Origin: Pomphorhynchus laevis | Lineage: Eukaryota > Acanthocephala > Palaeacanthocephala > Echinorhynchida > Pomphorhynchidae | Length of the DNA stretch: 64,000 nucleotides | Assembly (NCBI GenBank): GCA_012934845.2 | Contig: WNNJ02001766.1 | Span: forward strand, 124,001-188,000 | Direction of reading: 5' to 3' | In this document: positions 27,601 through 37,444 of the stretch, in pieces | Layout of the letters: each line of letters begins with the position of its first letter | How positions within the stretch are numbered: the first letter of the stretch is position 1 | Notes under the pieces: model-generated | What the model was told of the DNA's origin: nothing | The model's database searches: none | What the model saw: the letters and a program-made list of their open reading frames with translations, nothing else | Made by a program: the position numbers and the translations under genes

Positions 27601-30600
27601 AAGTACCACGAGACTCGAAAAAGATCGAAATATGAAGAGAGAATAAGTCTGGTCGATCGAGGTAGTTTCACACCACTTGTGTTCGCAGCATCGGGTAGCA
27701 TAGGAGAAAACGCGTTACAACTTATTAGACGCATCGCTCGGTTACAATCAATGAATTCGACCACAAACTCGTATGCGAACTGTATTTGCCGACTAAAACG
27801 CATCGTTGGTATTGCTCTATGTCGATCTGCTTCCATGTGCCTTCGGGGCTTTCGTTTTTCCCGAAATCGACCGGCCAATAATCCTGACCACACCTAACCA
27901 CACGGTATATTTCCAACGACGATCTAGTTTTCAATTTTATGACTATTGAAGATGTATGTAATTTCCTTTACTGTAAAAAAATTTATTTATTATAAAAATA
28001 AATAATAAAAAAACATTATAAATAATAAATAATTATTGAATATTTTATAGAATTTATATTTAAAATAAAAATAAATAATAAAAATAATTATAAATAATAA
28101 ATAATTATTTAAGATTTTATAGAATTTATATTTAAAATAAAAATAAATAATAAAAAATAATTATAAATAATAAATAATTATTTAAGATTTTATAGAATTT
28201 ATATTTAAAATAAAACTAAATAATAAAAAATAATTATAAATAATAAATAATTATTTAAGATTTTATAGAATTTATATTTAAAATAAAACTAAATAATAAA
28301 AAATAATTATAAATAATAAATAATTATTTAAGATTTTATAGAATTTATATTTAAAATAAAAATATATAATAAAAAATAATTATAAATAACAAATAATTAA
28401 AGATTTCATAGAATTTATATTTAAAATAATAAAAAAATAAAAAATAATTTAAAATAATAAATAATTATTTAAGATTTTATAGAATTTATATTTAAAATAA
28501 AAATAAATAATAAAAAATAATTATAAATAATAAATAATTATTTAAGATTTTATAGAATTTATATTTAAAATAAAAATAAATAATAAAAAATAATTATAAA
28601 TAATAAATAATAATTTAAGATTTTATAGAATTTATATTTAAAATAAAACTAAATAATAAAAAATAATTATAAATAATAAATAATTATTTAAGATTTTATA
28701 GAATTTATATTTAAAATAAAACTAAATAATAAAAAATAATTATAAATAATAAATAATTATTTAAGATTTTATAGAATTTATATTTAAAATAAAACTAAAT
28801 AATAAAAATTAATTATAAATAATAAATAATATTATAAATAATTATTTAAGATTTTATAGAATTTATATTTAAAATAAAAATATATAATAAAAAATAATTA
28901 TAAATAACAAATAATTAAAATGATTTTATAGAATTTATATTTAAAATAAAAATAAATAATAAAAAATAATTATAAATAATAAATAATAATTTAAGATTTT
29001 ATAGAATTTATATTTAAAATAAAAATATATAATAAAAAATAATTATAAATAACAAATAATTAAAATGATTTTATAGAATTTATATTTAAAATAAAAATAA
29101 ATAATAAAAAATAATTATAAATAATTATTTAAGATTTTATAGAATTTATATTTAAAATAAAAATAAATAATAAAAAATAATTATAAATAATAAATAATTA
29201 AAATGATTTTATAGAATTTATATTTAAAATAAAACTAAATAATAAAAAATAATTATAAATAATAAATAATTATTTAAGATTTTATAGAATTTATATTTAA
29301 AATAAAACTAAATAATAAAAATTAATTATAAATAATAAATAATTATTTAAGATTTTATAGAATTTATATTTAAAATAAAACTAAATAATAAAAAATAATT
29401 ATAAATAATAAATAATTATTTAAGATTTTATAGAATTTATATTTAAAATAAAACTAAATAATAAAAAATAATTATAAATAATAAATAATTATTTAAGATT
29501 TTATAGAATTTATATTTAAAATAAAACTAAATAATAAAAAATAATTATAAATAATAAATAATTATTTAAGATTTTATAGAATTTATATTTAAAATAAAAC
29601 TAAATAATAAAAAATAATTATAAATAATAAATAATTATTTAAGATTTTATAGAATTTATATTTAAAATAAAACTAAATAATAAAAAATAATTATAAATAA
29701 TAAATAATTATTTAAGATTTTATAGAATTTATATTTAAAATAAAACTAAATAATAAAAAATAATTATAAATAATAAATAATTATTTAAGATTTTATAGAA
29801 TTTATATTTGAAATAAAAATGAATAATAAAAAATAATTATAAATAATAAATAATTATTTAAGATTTTATAGAATTTATATTTAAAATAAAACTAAATAAT
29901 AAAAAATAATTATAAATAATAAATAATTATTTAAGATTTTATAGAATTTATATTTAAAATAAAACTAAATAATAAAAATTAATTATAAATAATAAATAAT
30001 TATTTAAGATTTTATAGAATTTATATTTAAAATAAAACTAAATAATAAAAAATAATTATAAATAATAAATAATTATTTAAGATTTTATAGAATTTATATT
30101 TAAAATAAAACTAAATAATAAAAAATAATTATAAATAATAAATAATTATTTAAGATTTTATAGAATTTATATTTAAAATAAAACTAAATAATAAAAAATA
30201 ATTATAAATAATAAATAATTATTTAAGATTTTATAGAATTTATATTTAAAATAAAACTAAATAATAAAAATTAATTATAAATAATAAATAATTATTTAAG
30301 ATTTTATAGAATTTATATTTAAAATAAAACTAAATAATAAAAAATAATTATAAATAATAAATAATTATTTAAGATTTTATAGAATTTATATTTAAAATAA
30401 AACTAAATAATAAAAATTAATTATAAATAATAAATAATTATTTAAGATTTTATAGAATTTATATTTAAAATAAAACTAAATAATAAAAAATAATTATAAA
30501 TAATAAATAATTATTTAAGATTTTATAGAATTTATATTTAAAATAAAACTAAATAATAAAAATAATTATAAATAATAAATAATTATTTAAGATTTTATAG

Positions 30601-33600
30601 AATTTATATTTAAAATAAAACTAAATAATAAAAAATAATTATAAATAATAAATAATTATTTAAGATTTTATAGAATTTATATTTAAAATAAAACTAAATA
30701 ATAAAAATAATTATAAATAATAAATAATTATTTAAGATTTTATAGAATTTATATTTAAAATAAAAATAAATAATAAAAAATAATTATAAATAATAAATAA
30801 TTATTTAAGATTTTATAGAATTTATATTTAAAATAAAAATAAATAATAAAAAATAATTATAAATAATAAATAATTATTTAAGATTTTATAGAATTTATAT
30901 TTAAAATAAAACTAAATAATAAAAAATAATTATAAATAATAAATAATTATTTAAGATTTTATAGAATTTATATTTAAAATAAAACTAAATAATAAAAAAT
31001 AATTATAAATAATAAATAATTATTTAAGATTTTATAGAATTTATATTTAAAATAAAACTAAATAATAAAAAATAATTATAAATAATAAATAATTATTTAA
31101 GATTTTATAGAATTTATATTTAAAATAAAACTAAATAATAAAAAATAATTATAAATAATAAATAATTATTTAAGATTTTATAGAATTTATATTTAAAATA
31201 AAACTAAATAATAAAAAATAATTATAAATAATAAATAATTATTTAAGATTTTATAGAATTTATATTTAAAATAAAACTAAATAATAAAAATAATTATAAA
31301 TAATAAATAATTATTTAAGATTTTATAGAATTTATATTTGAAATAAAAATGAATAATAAAAAATAATTATAAATAATAAATAATTAAAATGATTTTATAG
31401 AATTTATATTTAAAATAAAACTAAATAATAAAAAATAATTATAAATAATAAATAATTATTTAAGATTTTATAGAATTTATATTTAAAATAAAAATATATA
31501 ATAAAAAATAATTATAAATAACAAATAATTAAAATGATTTTATAGAATTTATATTTAAAATAAAAATAAATAATAAAAAATAATTATAAATAATAAATAA
31601 TAATTTAAGATTTTATAGAATTTATATTTAAAATAAAAATATATAATAAAAAATAATTATAAATAACAAATAATTAAAATGATTTTATAGAATTTATATT
31701 TAAAATAAAAATAAATAATAAAAAATAATTATAAATAATAAATAATAATTTAAGATTTTATAGAATTTATATTTAAAATAAAACTAAATAATAAAAAATA
31801 ATTATAAATAATAAATAATTATTTAAGATTTTATAGAATTTATATTTAAAATAAAAATATATAATAAAAAATAATTATAAATAACAAATAATTAAAATGA
31901 TTTTATAGAATTTATATTTAAAATAAAACTACATAATAAAAAATAATTATAAATAATAAATAATTATTTAAGATTTCATAGAATTTATATTTAAAATAAT
32001 AAAAAAATAAAAAATAATTTAAAATAATAAATAATTATTTAAGATTTTATAGAATTTATATTTAAAATAAAACTACATAATAAAAAATAATTATAAATAA
32101 CAAATAATTATTTAAGATTTTATAGAAATTATATTAAAAATAAAAATTAATAAAAAATAATTATTATAAATAATAAATAATTATTTAAGATTTTCTACAA
32201 TTAATATTTATAACGGAAATGTTTATTATAAACTTAAAATAATAATTAATTTTTATGAATTGACTCATAAATGATATAGGGTGTATTCGAATAAGAAATG
32301 GAGTTCATCAGGAGGAACTGCTAAGTTACGAAATATATTTGTCGTATCATATTGTCTCTCAAAATGTCAGTATAAATATTTTTTGTAGTAAATATAGGCA
32401 ATATAGAGACCTGTAATATTATCTAGTAAGTTGTTGTATGGAGTACGAACATTTTAATAATTACGATTAAGTCTAATAAGTACGAACAAGTACGAACATA
32501 AGTTCGAACAAGTCTAATAATTAACACATTTATGATTGGTCATTTAATCTTTGTTGATGTGTACAGTATATTATTTGTCGGATATATAAAAAATATTTAA
32601 TATTATTAAATGATAATACAAATTTATTTTACGTGGCAAATGCGTACAAGCTGCACGCTTATAAGTCCACTAAATGATACTAAATAATTTTTTATTTTTA
32701 TTTCAGTTATCATATCTAGACTCAGCAAGTTCAAACTTGATTCAAAAAATCAAGTTAAAAATCATTATGTGAAATATAATAATATGGCATAAGTATCCGG
32801 CACACTATCCTATTCATCGGATATTGTGTTTAATTTAAGCAAGTTCAAACTTGATTCATAATGAGAAGTTAATGTTTAGATATTCGAGTAAATGAAGTTG
32901 ACTGGGCGATATTAGCAAGGTTAGCAACATTCCATTCTTATTTGTATAAAACACTATTTTTGCAACGATGTCTATCACACCGAAGCTTATATTTATGTTA
33001 ATAAATGAAAATGACGTATATAAAAATGCTTTTTTAGCATTTTAAATATTGCACACCATGAATTAGCATTGGCAAAAAAGTACCATTTTAACATCTATAT
33101 CGGATAATCCAATGTCATTGTTTAAATATAAACGAAGCATTAATCATGCATCAACTAATAATGCCTCAACTAGTTTATCAAAACATCAACTGCTGATACA
33201 TTAATTGTATAATCAGTTGTAAAATTCGACATCGTCATGGTCAATTCGATATAATCAGACCAAAAAATATCCTTACGAGGATAGTACTCAGCTATCCAAA
33301 ATTCGACTAATTTTTAACAAAATAATATATTTCACTCACGTGTTTGATCAAAAATATTATATTTATTATCTCTCCCTATTTAAAAATTTGTAATTTGATA
33401 TATTTGCTGACTTATATGACTATCAATATATTCCATCAAGCTAGCGTTGAAGTTTTCCTAATGTTACGACCTTGAGAATTTTAAGACCTTAAGCCTTCGA
33501 TTTTCCTATTCAAGGACTTTAATGATCCATTAATAATAACTATTAATAAGAAAATAAATTTTAATTAATTTATTATTAAATTTCTTATTAATAATAACTA

Positions 33601-36600
33601 TTAATAAGAAAATTAATGGTAATTTTTTGACGATGCTAACAGAAGTTAACAAAATATCAATATAAAATTATAAAATAATTGATTGACGTTTCCATCCTCC
33701 ACTTAAGAAACAGTTGGTATGCTGCAATCATTAAATCGGCAACAAGACAGCGAGGAGAATGTGAGATTCTCTGAACCAAAGCAAAATCCTCGTATGCAGA
33801 GGGAAGTAGCACGGCCAAGCGTAAAGCCAAGAACCTGCTTTAATCTGCATAGGCATTCGGTATAAGTTCGATTTTGCTGTTTAACTGATTATAATCGGGC
33901 TATTTGTTTCAAAACGGGCATCGTGCATAGACCAAGGTCACTCGAAACTTAGAAAATGAGGGGAACGAACTTCTCTTCATGTCGACTATTCTTTCTCCAT
34001 ATTTAGGGGTCCAGACGGATACTTAAAAGAACCTTATATGCCCGTCCGTCGCCATTGCGGGTAACAACCTTTTACTTTCATTAGTTGCTTTCACACGATT
34101 AGTGGTGACAGACAATGTACCAGAGCGTATCCGTCTCAACTTCTTTAGAGCGCGTCTAATCGCTCTATGGAAGAAATTCGGAGGCGTGCGACTCATCGCC
34201 AGAGGCTGCTCCTTCCGTCGTCTGACTGGTAAAATTGTGGCTCGACACGCGTCCAAATTGTTAGCGACTCACTTTACCACACCAGTTGGGGTTTGGAATT
34301 CGCGGCGGGGCCGAAGCCACATTCAACGCAGCCCGTCACTTCTTGGATAAACATATCGTTCCAGGATCCGCCATGATCAAGTTGGACTTCTCCAACGCAT
34401 TCGATTGCCTTATGAGGTCGGCTATGCTACGTCAGGTTCGTAAAGAGATCCCCGTCATTTACAATTTCATCGGAGCATGTTATGCAAACCCGACTAACCA
34501 TTTTCACGAACTAAACATAATCGACTCGGCTGAGAGTGTTCAGCAGTGAGATCCTTTGGGTCCTCTTCTCTTATTGCTCGCAATATTCGAAATGTCACAA
34601 CAAGGGAAATCAAATTTTCGTGTATGGTACATAAACGACTGTACTTTGGGCGGGTCAGTAAACGACATGGAGGAGGATATTAAAACCATTCAACTACTCG
34701 GTTCCGATCTTGGTTTGTGTTTAAATCCAAGCAAATGTGAAATCATCGCAAAGGACATGGAGACAAGCAATCGTCTACTTGAACGGTTCCCAGGATTTAC
34801 CATCACAGATCACAACTCAGCCACGTTACTGGGGTACCCCATTAGTTCTATAGCTATCACTGATCAACAAATGACGGAGTTTATATCAAACCTTGAGCTC
34901 GTTGGATCTATGATCCGGGATCTTTCGCGGCAAGATGCACTGTTCCTTCTAAAGAATTGTTTCAATCTCGCAAAATTATCTTACTTCCTCCGATGCACCC
35001 CGTCTTTTCTCAGCGGCTCAGTGACTAAATATGACAATTCGTTACGCAAGATCCTTCAGGCCGTACTTAACTTACCTCTATCCGACACGGCATGGAAGCA
35101 GGCAACCCTACTAATCAAGTGTACTAATCAAGCCTAGAAATTTGCACTGTTAAGGATACGATGCTCCCTGCCTATATATCATCTCATATCTCGATTGTTG
35201 AAATCATTTCATATCTCGATCGCAAAATTCTAGCTTGTTCGAGTAATTAACTGATCGAGCCGAATCCACAACTCCTATCTGAGGCAATACTTCGCTGGCG
35301 AGAGATTTCTTTGGACGATGTTCCGTCGGAAAATGTTTCTAAAAACGATGGTTCGTCCTGTTTATCACAAACTAAGCAAGAGGTATTGTCCAAAGTTACT
35401 ACCCCGCAAGATCATGCTCGTATTTTAGCATCCGCATCCCCGCATACGGGTGACTTTCTCTTCGCCCTCCCAATATCATCAGTTGGAAATCGATTGAATG
35501 GCCGGAGTATATCTATTGCGGTTGGGTTGTGACAAGGCATTCATTTTCACCAACCCTACGCGTGCAAATGTGGGACAATGACGGCATTTCCAGATGCTCA
35601 TGAGATTGATTGCCACGTAGCATATATCGACATAGCCGACACGCATAAGTCAATAACATCATAAGGATGACCCTGGTGGCTGCGAGCATCCCGAGTTGGC
35701 TTGAGCCCAGCGGAATCTCTCGTGATGATGGAAGACGTCCAGATAGTGTCACAGTCGTCCCGTGGTCGGCCGGAAAGTGGTTCGTATGGAATTTCACTTG
35801 CGTAAATACCCTTTCAAGGAGTTACCAGCCCTCTGCAACCCATACGCAGGAGCACCAGCCGAGCTAGCCGAATTCAGAAAACGGCAAAAATATTCTGAAC
35901 TGAACGATCGCATATACTCATTTACGCCAGTGGCCATAGAGACTCACGGATCGATCGGCATTGAGTCACTTGTTTTTTAGAGGAGTTGGACCGACACTTC
36001 AAGCGTGCCACTGGGGACCAGCGTGCCATGTCGTTCATGTTCCAACGTGTGAGCATGGCAGTTCAGAGAAGAAATGCCGCGTGCATCGATGGTTATTGTT
36101 TGTAGCTCATAAAAATTTTTGGAAGAGTAATTTTTTGAAGAAGCTAACAGAGCTAGAGAAATATCAAATACAATTTACCTTTTTTCTTTGATCTAGCTAC
36201 AAATATTTAACTATTAATAATATATTTAGTATTTTTTTAATGAATTTTAAATTATTTAAATTCATCAAATCATAATTTACCAGATTTAATAAATTAATTT
36301 GCTTATGCAAAACGATCAAAGAATAAGTATATAATAAATAATAAATATTTTTTGTTTAATAAATAATAAATAAAAATTTAATAAATAATAAATTTAGTAC
36401 CTTTTAAACTATTTAATAAATAATTTAAATTTATCAAATCATAATTATTTACGATATTTAATAAATTCATTTGCTTATGCAATACGAACGATTAAAAAAT
36501 TAGAAAATTTAGTGTTTTTAAGAAAATGAAATAAAATAATTTTATTCGCCATTATTTAAATGAAATGTGCAATCTCTATTGTAATAATACACTGAGGAAC

Positions 36601-37305
36601 AAAGTAGAAACATCAGCTACTCCTGATGACTTTTGAATTTATTTATAATGCATATTAATCTATTTATACAAATAGTGAGTTATGAACTTCCTTTTTAATA
36701 TGAAGATATAACAAATTTTAATAGTACAAAATAGGTAGCTCAATAAAGTGATCTAATTTGATAAATTCATTTGCGTATGCAGAACTAAAAATCAAATGTT
36801 TTTGCTAACCGGTTATTTTTTGTTTAAGGCTCTTAAAATTACTTTCAGAATAAAAAGAGATTTTCAGATTTTCAAATTAAAAGTAATTTCAGATTTTAAA
36901 ATTACTTAGTTATGCTAAATACATAAATTTGCTGAATACATAAATTTAGTAAATATATTGTAGAGATTATAAGAAAGTGACCGGTCCGCCTAGATTTATG
37001 ACAATAAAAGAAGCAATCGAATTAATTATCGAAGCGTCTAAACTTACAAATAACGAAGATGGTTTGTCTGACATTTCTCATACTTTATAAATTTGTTTTA
37101 TGTTGTTTATTAAGTTTTAAACGAGCAAAGTTTGGCCGTTGGAGTTGCGAGGCTTGGTGCAAGCAATCAGTATATAGGCTTTCAGAGATTGAGCCACTTA
37201 AGAGCGGTTGACTTCGGTTCGCCTTTGCATTCACTGGTAATTTTAGGAGATTTGCACCATATGGAAAAAGAATATCTGGAAATGTACTCTATTGACATTA
37301 AGTAA
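12676..37305 (+). CDS. DPH5: Diphthine methyl ester synthase
   Basis: S-adenosylmethionine-dependent methyltransferase of the cytosolic diphthamide pathway, acting on a histidine of elongation factor 2. Exons: 12676-12807 ([19 protein letters not shown]), 16668-16728 ([20 protein letters not shown]), 16775-16838 ([11 protein letters not shown]), 24994-25102 ([29 protein letters not shown]), 25147-25273 ([19 protein letters not shown]), 36966-37061 ([11 protein letters not shown]) and 37115-37305 ([23 protein letters not shown]). All phases agree, giving about 259 aa against 285 in human. About 14 residues after LHTLCLLD are missing; either a short exon was missed (weak candidate 25666-25714, which would need exon 6 to start at 36964) or the loop is lost. 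Introns are 3860, 46, 8155, 44, about 11690 and 53 bp, and the long ones are packed with retroelements and a satellite. Confidence 0.88.
13140..14300 (+). mobile_element. CR1-like LINE, RT half, in DPH5 intron 1
   Basis: 5'-truncated CR1-group LINE. RT begins at the [15 protein letters not shown] block (13205), then [16 protein letters not shown] frame change near 13470 leads to [24 protein letters not shown] (catalytic FADD), [37 protein letters not shown], and a stop at 14297. Apart from that frame change the RT core is well preserved. A related, more decayed copy is at 60560-61000. Confidence 0.8.
14303..14352 (+). repeat. Two adjacent perfect hairpins after the CR1 ORF
   Basis: GTTGCCCTATT (14303-14313) pairs with 14318-14328 over a 4-nt loop. 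Directly abutting, GAGCCCTATT (14329-14338) pairs with 14343-14352 over another 4-nt loop. The arms share CCCTATT, so arms of one hairpin can also pair with the other. They start six bases after the LINE stop codon, so a 3'-end signal for the element's RT is plausible. A GCCCCCAGTTTGA repeat (twice) follows. Confidence 0.7.
14640..16520 (-). mobile_element. LINE with restriction-like endonuclease, family A
   Basis: Read downward from 16510: [43 protein letters not shown], and [10 protein letters not shown] (catalytic YADD) in one long frame 16413-15109. This is followed by [20 protein letters not shown], and a CxCx7Hx4C knuckle ([15 protein letters not shown]). After a break come RADLSC and [10 protein letters not shown] at about 15000, the spaced acidic residues of a PD-(D/E)XK nuclease. 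A further C-terminal piece sits at 14820-14650. This knuckle plus nuclease after the RT is the R2/NeSL/CRE plan, though I cannot assign a clade. The copy looks almost full over the RT and has a few breaks. It lies antisense in DPH5 intron 1. Confidence 0.7.
16839..17449. other. DPH5 intron 3, 5' part
   Basis: AT-rich except for a more GC-rich block at about 17150-17395 (CTGCCTTTTTTCCTGTCTC through CATGGCGGAG). On the minus strand that block reads partly open ([18 protein letters not shown]), so it may be an old LINE ORF1 or untranslated piece. No identification. Confidence 0.35.
17450..17652. mobile_element. Foldback MITE-like element
   Basis: Terminal inverted repeats of about 25 bp: left GGCGAAGCATCC then GAGTGCAAA (17460-17484), right TTTGCACACTC then GCTTCGCC (17616-17640). 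Inner sequences also pair (CAGCCCTTTTCAATTGTG near 17514 with CACATTTGAAAAGGGGTG near 17563), so the whole ~200 bp folds back on itself. No coding capacity. Likely a non-autonomous DNA transposon in DPH5 intron 3; the superfamily cannot be set without a clear target-site duplication. Confidence 0.6.
17870..22565 (+). mobile_element. CR1-group LINE, near full length
   Basis: In order: an ORF1 part with a PHD-like zinc pattern (CSKPGCDIW ... FLCGYC, 18090-18165), further ORF1 (18348-18764), a broken domain with [12 protein letters not shown] and [11 protein letters not shown] (18850-18940), an apurinic-type endonuclease present twice (19244-19731 and 19732-20490), and the RT at 20808-22100. RT landmarks: [67 protein letters not shown] frame change near 22090 leads to the C-terminal part ending at about 22470, and the tail has a TAA microsatellite at 22550-22562. 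In the second endonuclease copy GDFN reads RDFN while SDH is kept. Internal stops remain in ORF1. It sits sense-oriented in DPH5 intron 3. Confidence 0.85.
20808..22100 (+). CDS. CR1 reverse transcriptase, single long open frame
   Basis: 430-codon open frame covering fingers, palm and thumb of a CR1-group RT with the catalytic YADD intact, making it the best preserved RT in the window. The true ORF2 begins upstream in the endonuclease, so the first methionine here is not the native start. The reading frame ends just before the conserved C-terminal block, which continues in another frame to about 22470. Inside DPH5 intron 3, same orientation as the gene. Confidence 0.75.
   Translation: MCIQKSIEMQMSLRVKNKVVVDDYMVANTFVETFLPRIDKSVTVHGTFHHNNKSSNLTSHISIAHVYEQLRRLKRCHSAGPDGLPFILLRELASRICGPLHRIFIFSLCKSKIPLDWLKSIVCPVYKKGDRSCASNFRPVSLTCICCKVLTRLILLHINRHISINNLLHPSQHGFRSSRSTCSNLLIARDDWFIAFDAGVDTDVVFVDFSRAFDTINHNILIGKLIGLHFDSVIVNGIRAYLLDRTAAVRVSGTLSDWTSICSGVPQGSILGPILFNIYINELPLLLLSKTLLYADDLKVYRCVVNDLDRQMLQSDLDTLTYWSAENYLSINVTKCAYMHIGNKFSTTSYSNNLQTIHMFRQYRDSGVVVSDDLGTRKNTEQICARLTRISGMIFRCFSKLEIESFKLLFTTLCSSVLKYCSPASYPVNK
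22640..24120 (-). mobile_element. LINE with restriction-like endonuclease, family B, 3' half
   Basis: Read downward: [18 protein letters not shown] (about 24100), an alpha-rich block, [29 protein letters not shown], a zinc knuckle ([17 protein letters not shown], 23640-23590), [17 protein letters not shown] and then [12 protein letters not shown] (about 23415), the RPD...D nuclease signature. It continues with [13 protein letters not shown] and [16 protein letters not shown]. The C-terminal end, in a shifted frame from about 22905, is an 80-residue Asp/Glu-rich tail ending at 22640. The RT is absent, so the copy is 5'-truncated; several breaks. Same family as 33700-36115, 39250-39960 and probably 43077-43310. 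Confidence 0.65.
24121..24993. other. DPH5 intron 3, 3' part
   Basis: AT-rich. Holds a decayed hammerhead-like unit at 24190-24250. A 68-codon minus-strand frame at 24897-24691 ([12 protein letters not shown] ... [10 protein letters not shown]) has varied composition but no recognisable family and no supporting signals; I do not call it a gene. Confidence 0.4.
24190..24250 (-). ncRNA. Hammerhead-like remnant
   Basis: Minus strand reads GTGATGA, T, GATAGC, loop AGTGA, GCTAT, then TTTGAAAA, aligned to the good copy at 43577-43628. Stem II is largely kept, but the first core base and the join to GAAA are changed. The outer flank GAGAGT then TTTTATTGAAAA is shared with the other copies. Confidence 0.45.
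25274..26060. other. DPH5 intron 5, 5' part with a Naiad tail piece
   Basis: AT-rich intron. At 25666-25714 a 49-bp stretch with an AG before and GT after keeps phase between DPH5 exons 5 and 6 and could encode the missing loop, but the residue match is weak. At 25953-26055 a copy of the Naiad tail starts (CAGATAACAGTCTACGTATTTTA), repeated at 26508-26645 on the other side of a LINE fragment. Confidence 0.45.
26062..26500 (+). mobile_element. CR1-group LINE fragment
   Basis: Broken RT block: [19 protein letters not shown], then [31 protein letters not shown] (frame shifts between), and FTDFSRS near 26420. It is flanked on both sides by copies of the same Naiad tail segment, so it either inserted into a tail or was duplicated with it. 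Confidence 0.6.
26505..26700. repeat. Naiad tail with TAAATAA expansion and a snap-back hairpin
   Basis: Starts with TCAGATAACTGAGTCTACG, as in the tail copy at 51060-51100, then degenerates into TAAATAATAA repeats (26560-26640). At 26666-26677 GACCAAGTTCGT is followed after 5 nt by its perfect reverse complement (26683-26694), exactly where LINE family A begins. Confidence 0.6.
26690..27900 (+). mobile_element. LINE with restriction-like endonuclease, family A, 3' half
   Basis: A single 379-codon open frame (26758-27897). Order: a thumb-like helical region ([23 protein letters not shown]), [27 protein letters not shown], a CxCx7Hx4C knuckle ([15 protein letters not shown], about 27288), [12 protein letters not shown], then [12 protein letters not shown] and [14 protein letters not shown] (about 27475-27560), the acidic residues of a PD-(D/E)XK nuclease, ending with [12 protein letters not shown] and [11 protein letters not shown]. 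The RT is absent. The undamaged frame suggests a younger insertion than its relatives at 14640-16520 and 52540-54180. It lies sense-oriented in DPH5 intron 5 and is followed within 100 bp by the satellite. Confidence 0.7.
27970..32190. repeat. 73-bp tandem satellite, about 57 units
   Basis: Period measured at 73 bp (for example TAAGATTTTATAGAATTTA begins at 29421, 29494 and 29567). Sub-types differ at a few sites: AAAACTAAATAA dominates the centre (about 29200-31300), while AAAAATAAATAA, AAAAATATATAA and a shorter AACAAATAATTAAAATGA type occur near the ends, the usual picture of homogenised centre and diverged edges. The unit matches part of the Naiad tail (TAATAATT ... AGATTTT ... TTAAAATAAAA, compare 51165-51230), and the array runs at its right end straight into more Naiad tail. 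Entirely within DPH5 intron 5. Confidence 0.95.
32190..32400 (-). mobile_element. Naiad tail, truncated
   Basis: Continues the satellite: TTTTTATGAATTGACTCATAAATG, then GTTCATCAGGAGGAACTGCTA, matching 51235-51310. It breaks off before the second half of the stem structure. It ties the satellite to the Naiad family. Confidence 0.6.
32400..33700. other. DPH5 intron 5, AT-rich stretch
   Basis: No gene seen. A 21-bp motif AGCAAGTTCAAACTTGATTCA occurs at about 32727 and 32838. Inverted and direct copies of CTATTAATAAGAAAA lie at 33538-33613. A decayed hammerhead-like core (GACGA, T, GCTAAC, AGAA, GTTAAC) is at 33622-33660. Confidence 0.5.
33622..33660 (+). ncRNA. Hammerhead-like remnant, second stem type
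   Basis: Reads TTGACGA, T, GCTAAC, AGAA, GTTAAC, AAAATATC, aligned to the good copy at 52294-52321. Core and last stem pair are mutated. Confidence 0.4.
33700..36115 (+). mobile_element. LINE with restriction-like endonuclease, family B, long copy
   Basis: The longest family B copy, in several frames. N-terminal region near 34110 ([20 protein letters not shown]), then [31 protein letters not shown] (34380), a [15 protein letters not shown] box, [14 protein letters not shown] (catalytic pair reads IND where DD is expected), SKCEIIAK, and TAWKQATLL (35090). The 3' half follows: [17 protein letters not shown] (about 35450), a decayed zinc knuckle (CKCGTMTAF ... HEIDC), [19 protein letters not shown] with FTCVNT (35710-35800, nuclease signature), and RRNAAC near 36075. 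Dead, with roughly half a dozen breaks. In DPH5 intron 5, sense. Confidence 0.7.
36116..36960. other. DPH5 intron 5, 3' end
   Basis: AT-rich. A hammerhead-like remnant is at 36125-36165 (GAAGA, A, GCTAAC, AGA, GCTAG, AGAAATATC). A weak Naiad-tail-like piece (CTCCTGATGACTTTTGAATT) is at 36625-36650. Otherwise nothing seen. Confidence 0.45.
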
Positions 37306-37444
37306 TATCATAATTGTATATTACTTTTTTTAAATTTAATTGACACGTTCAAATAAAAAGTTATTTTATTTAAGAAATGCAATCATTAGTGCATAGATTG
37401 ATGTAAATTCAATTGCAACATTTAACTTTGGCACAATGACTTAA
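37306..37444. other. Spacer after DPH5
   Basis: AT-rich 3' flank of DPH5. No clear AATAAA beyond TTCAAATAAAAAG near 37350, which could serve as poly(A) signal. Confidence 0.4.

Noticed and set aside
27336-27893. 185-codon minus-strand frame
   Set aside because: Mirror of the family A LINE coding strand; no protein family features.
27970-32190. CRISPR-like array
   Set aside because: Units are contiguous 73-bp AT-rich monomers without unique spacers, in a eukaryotic intron.
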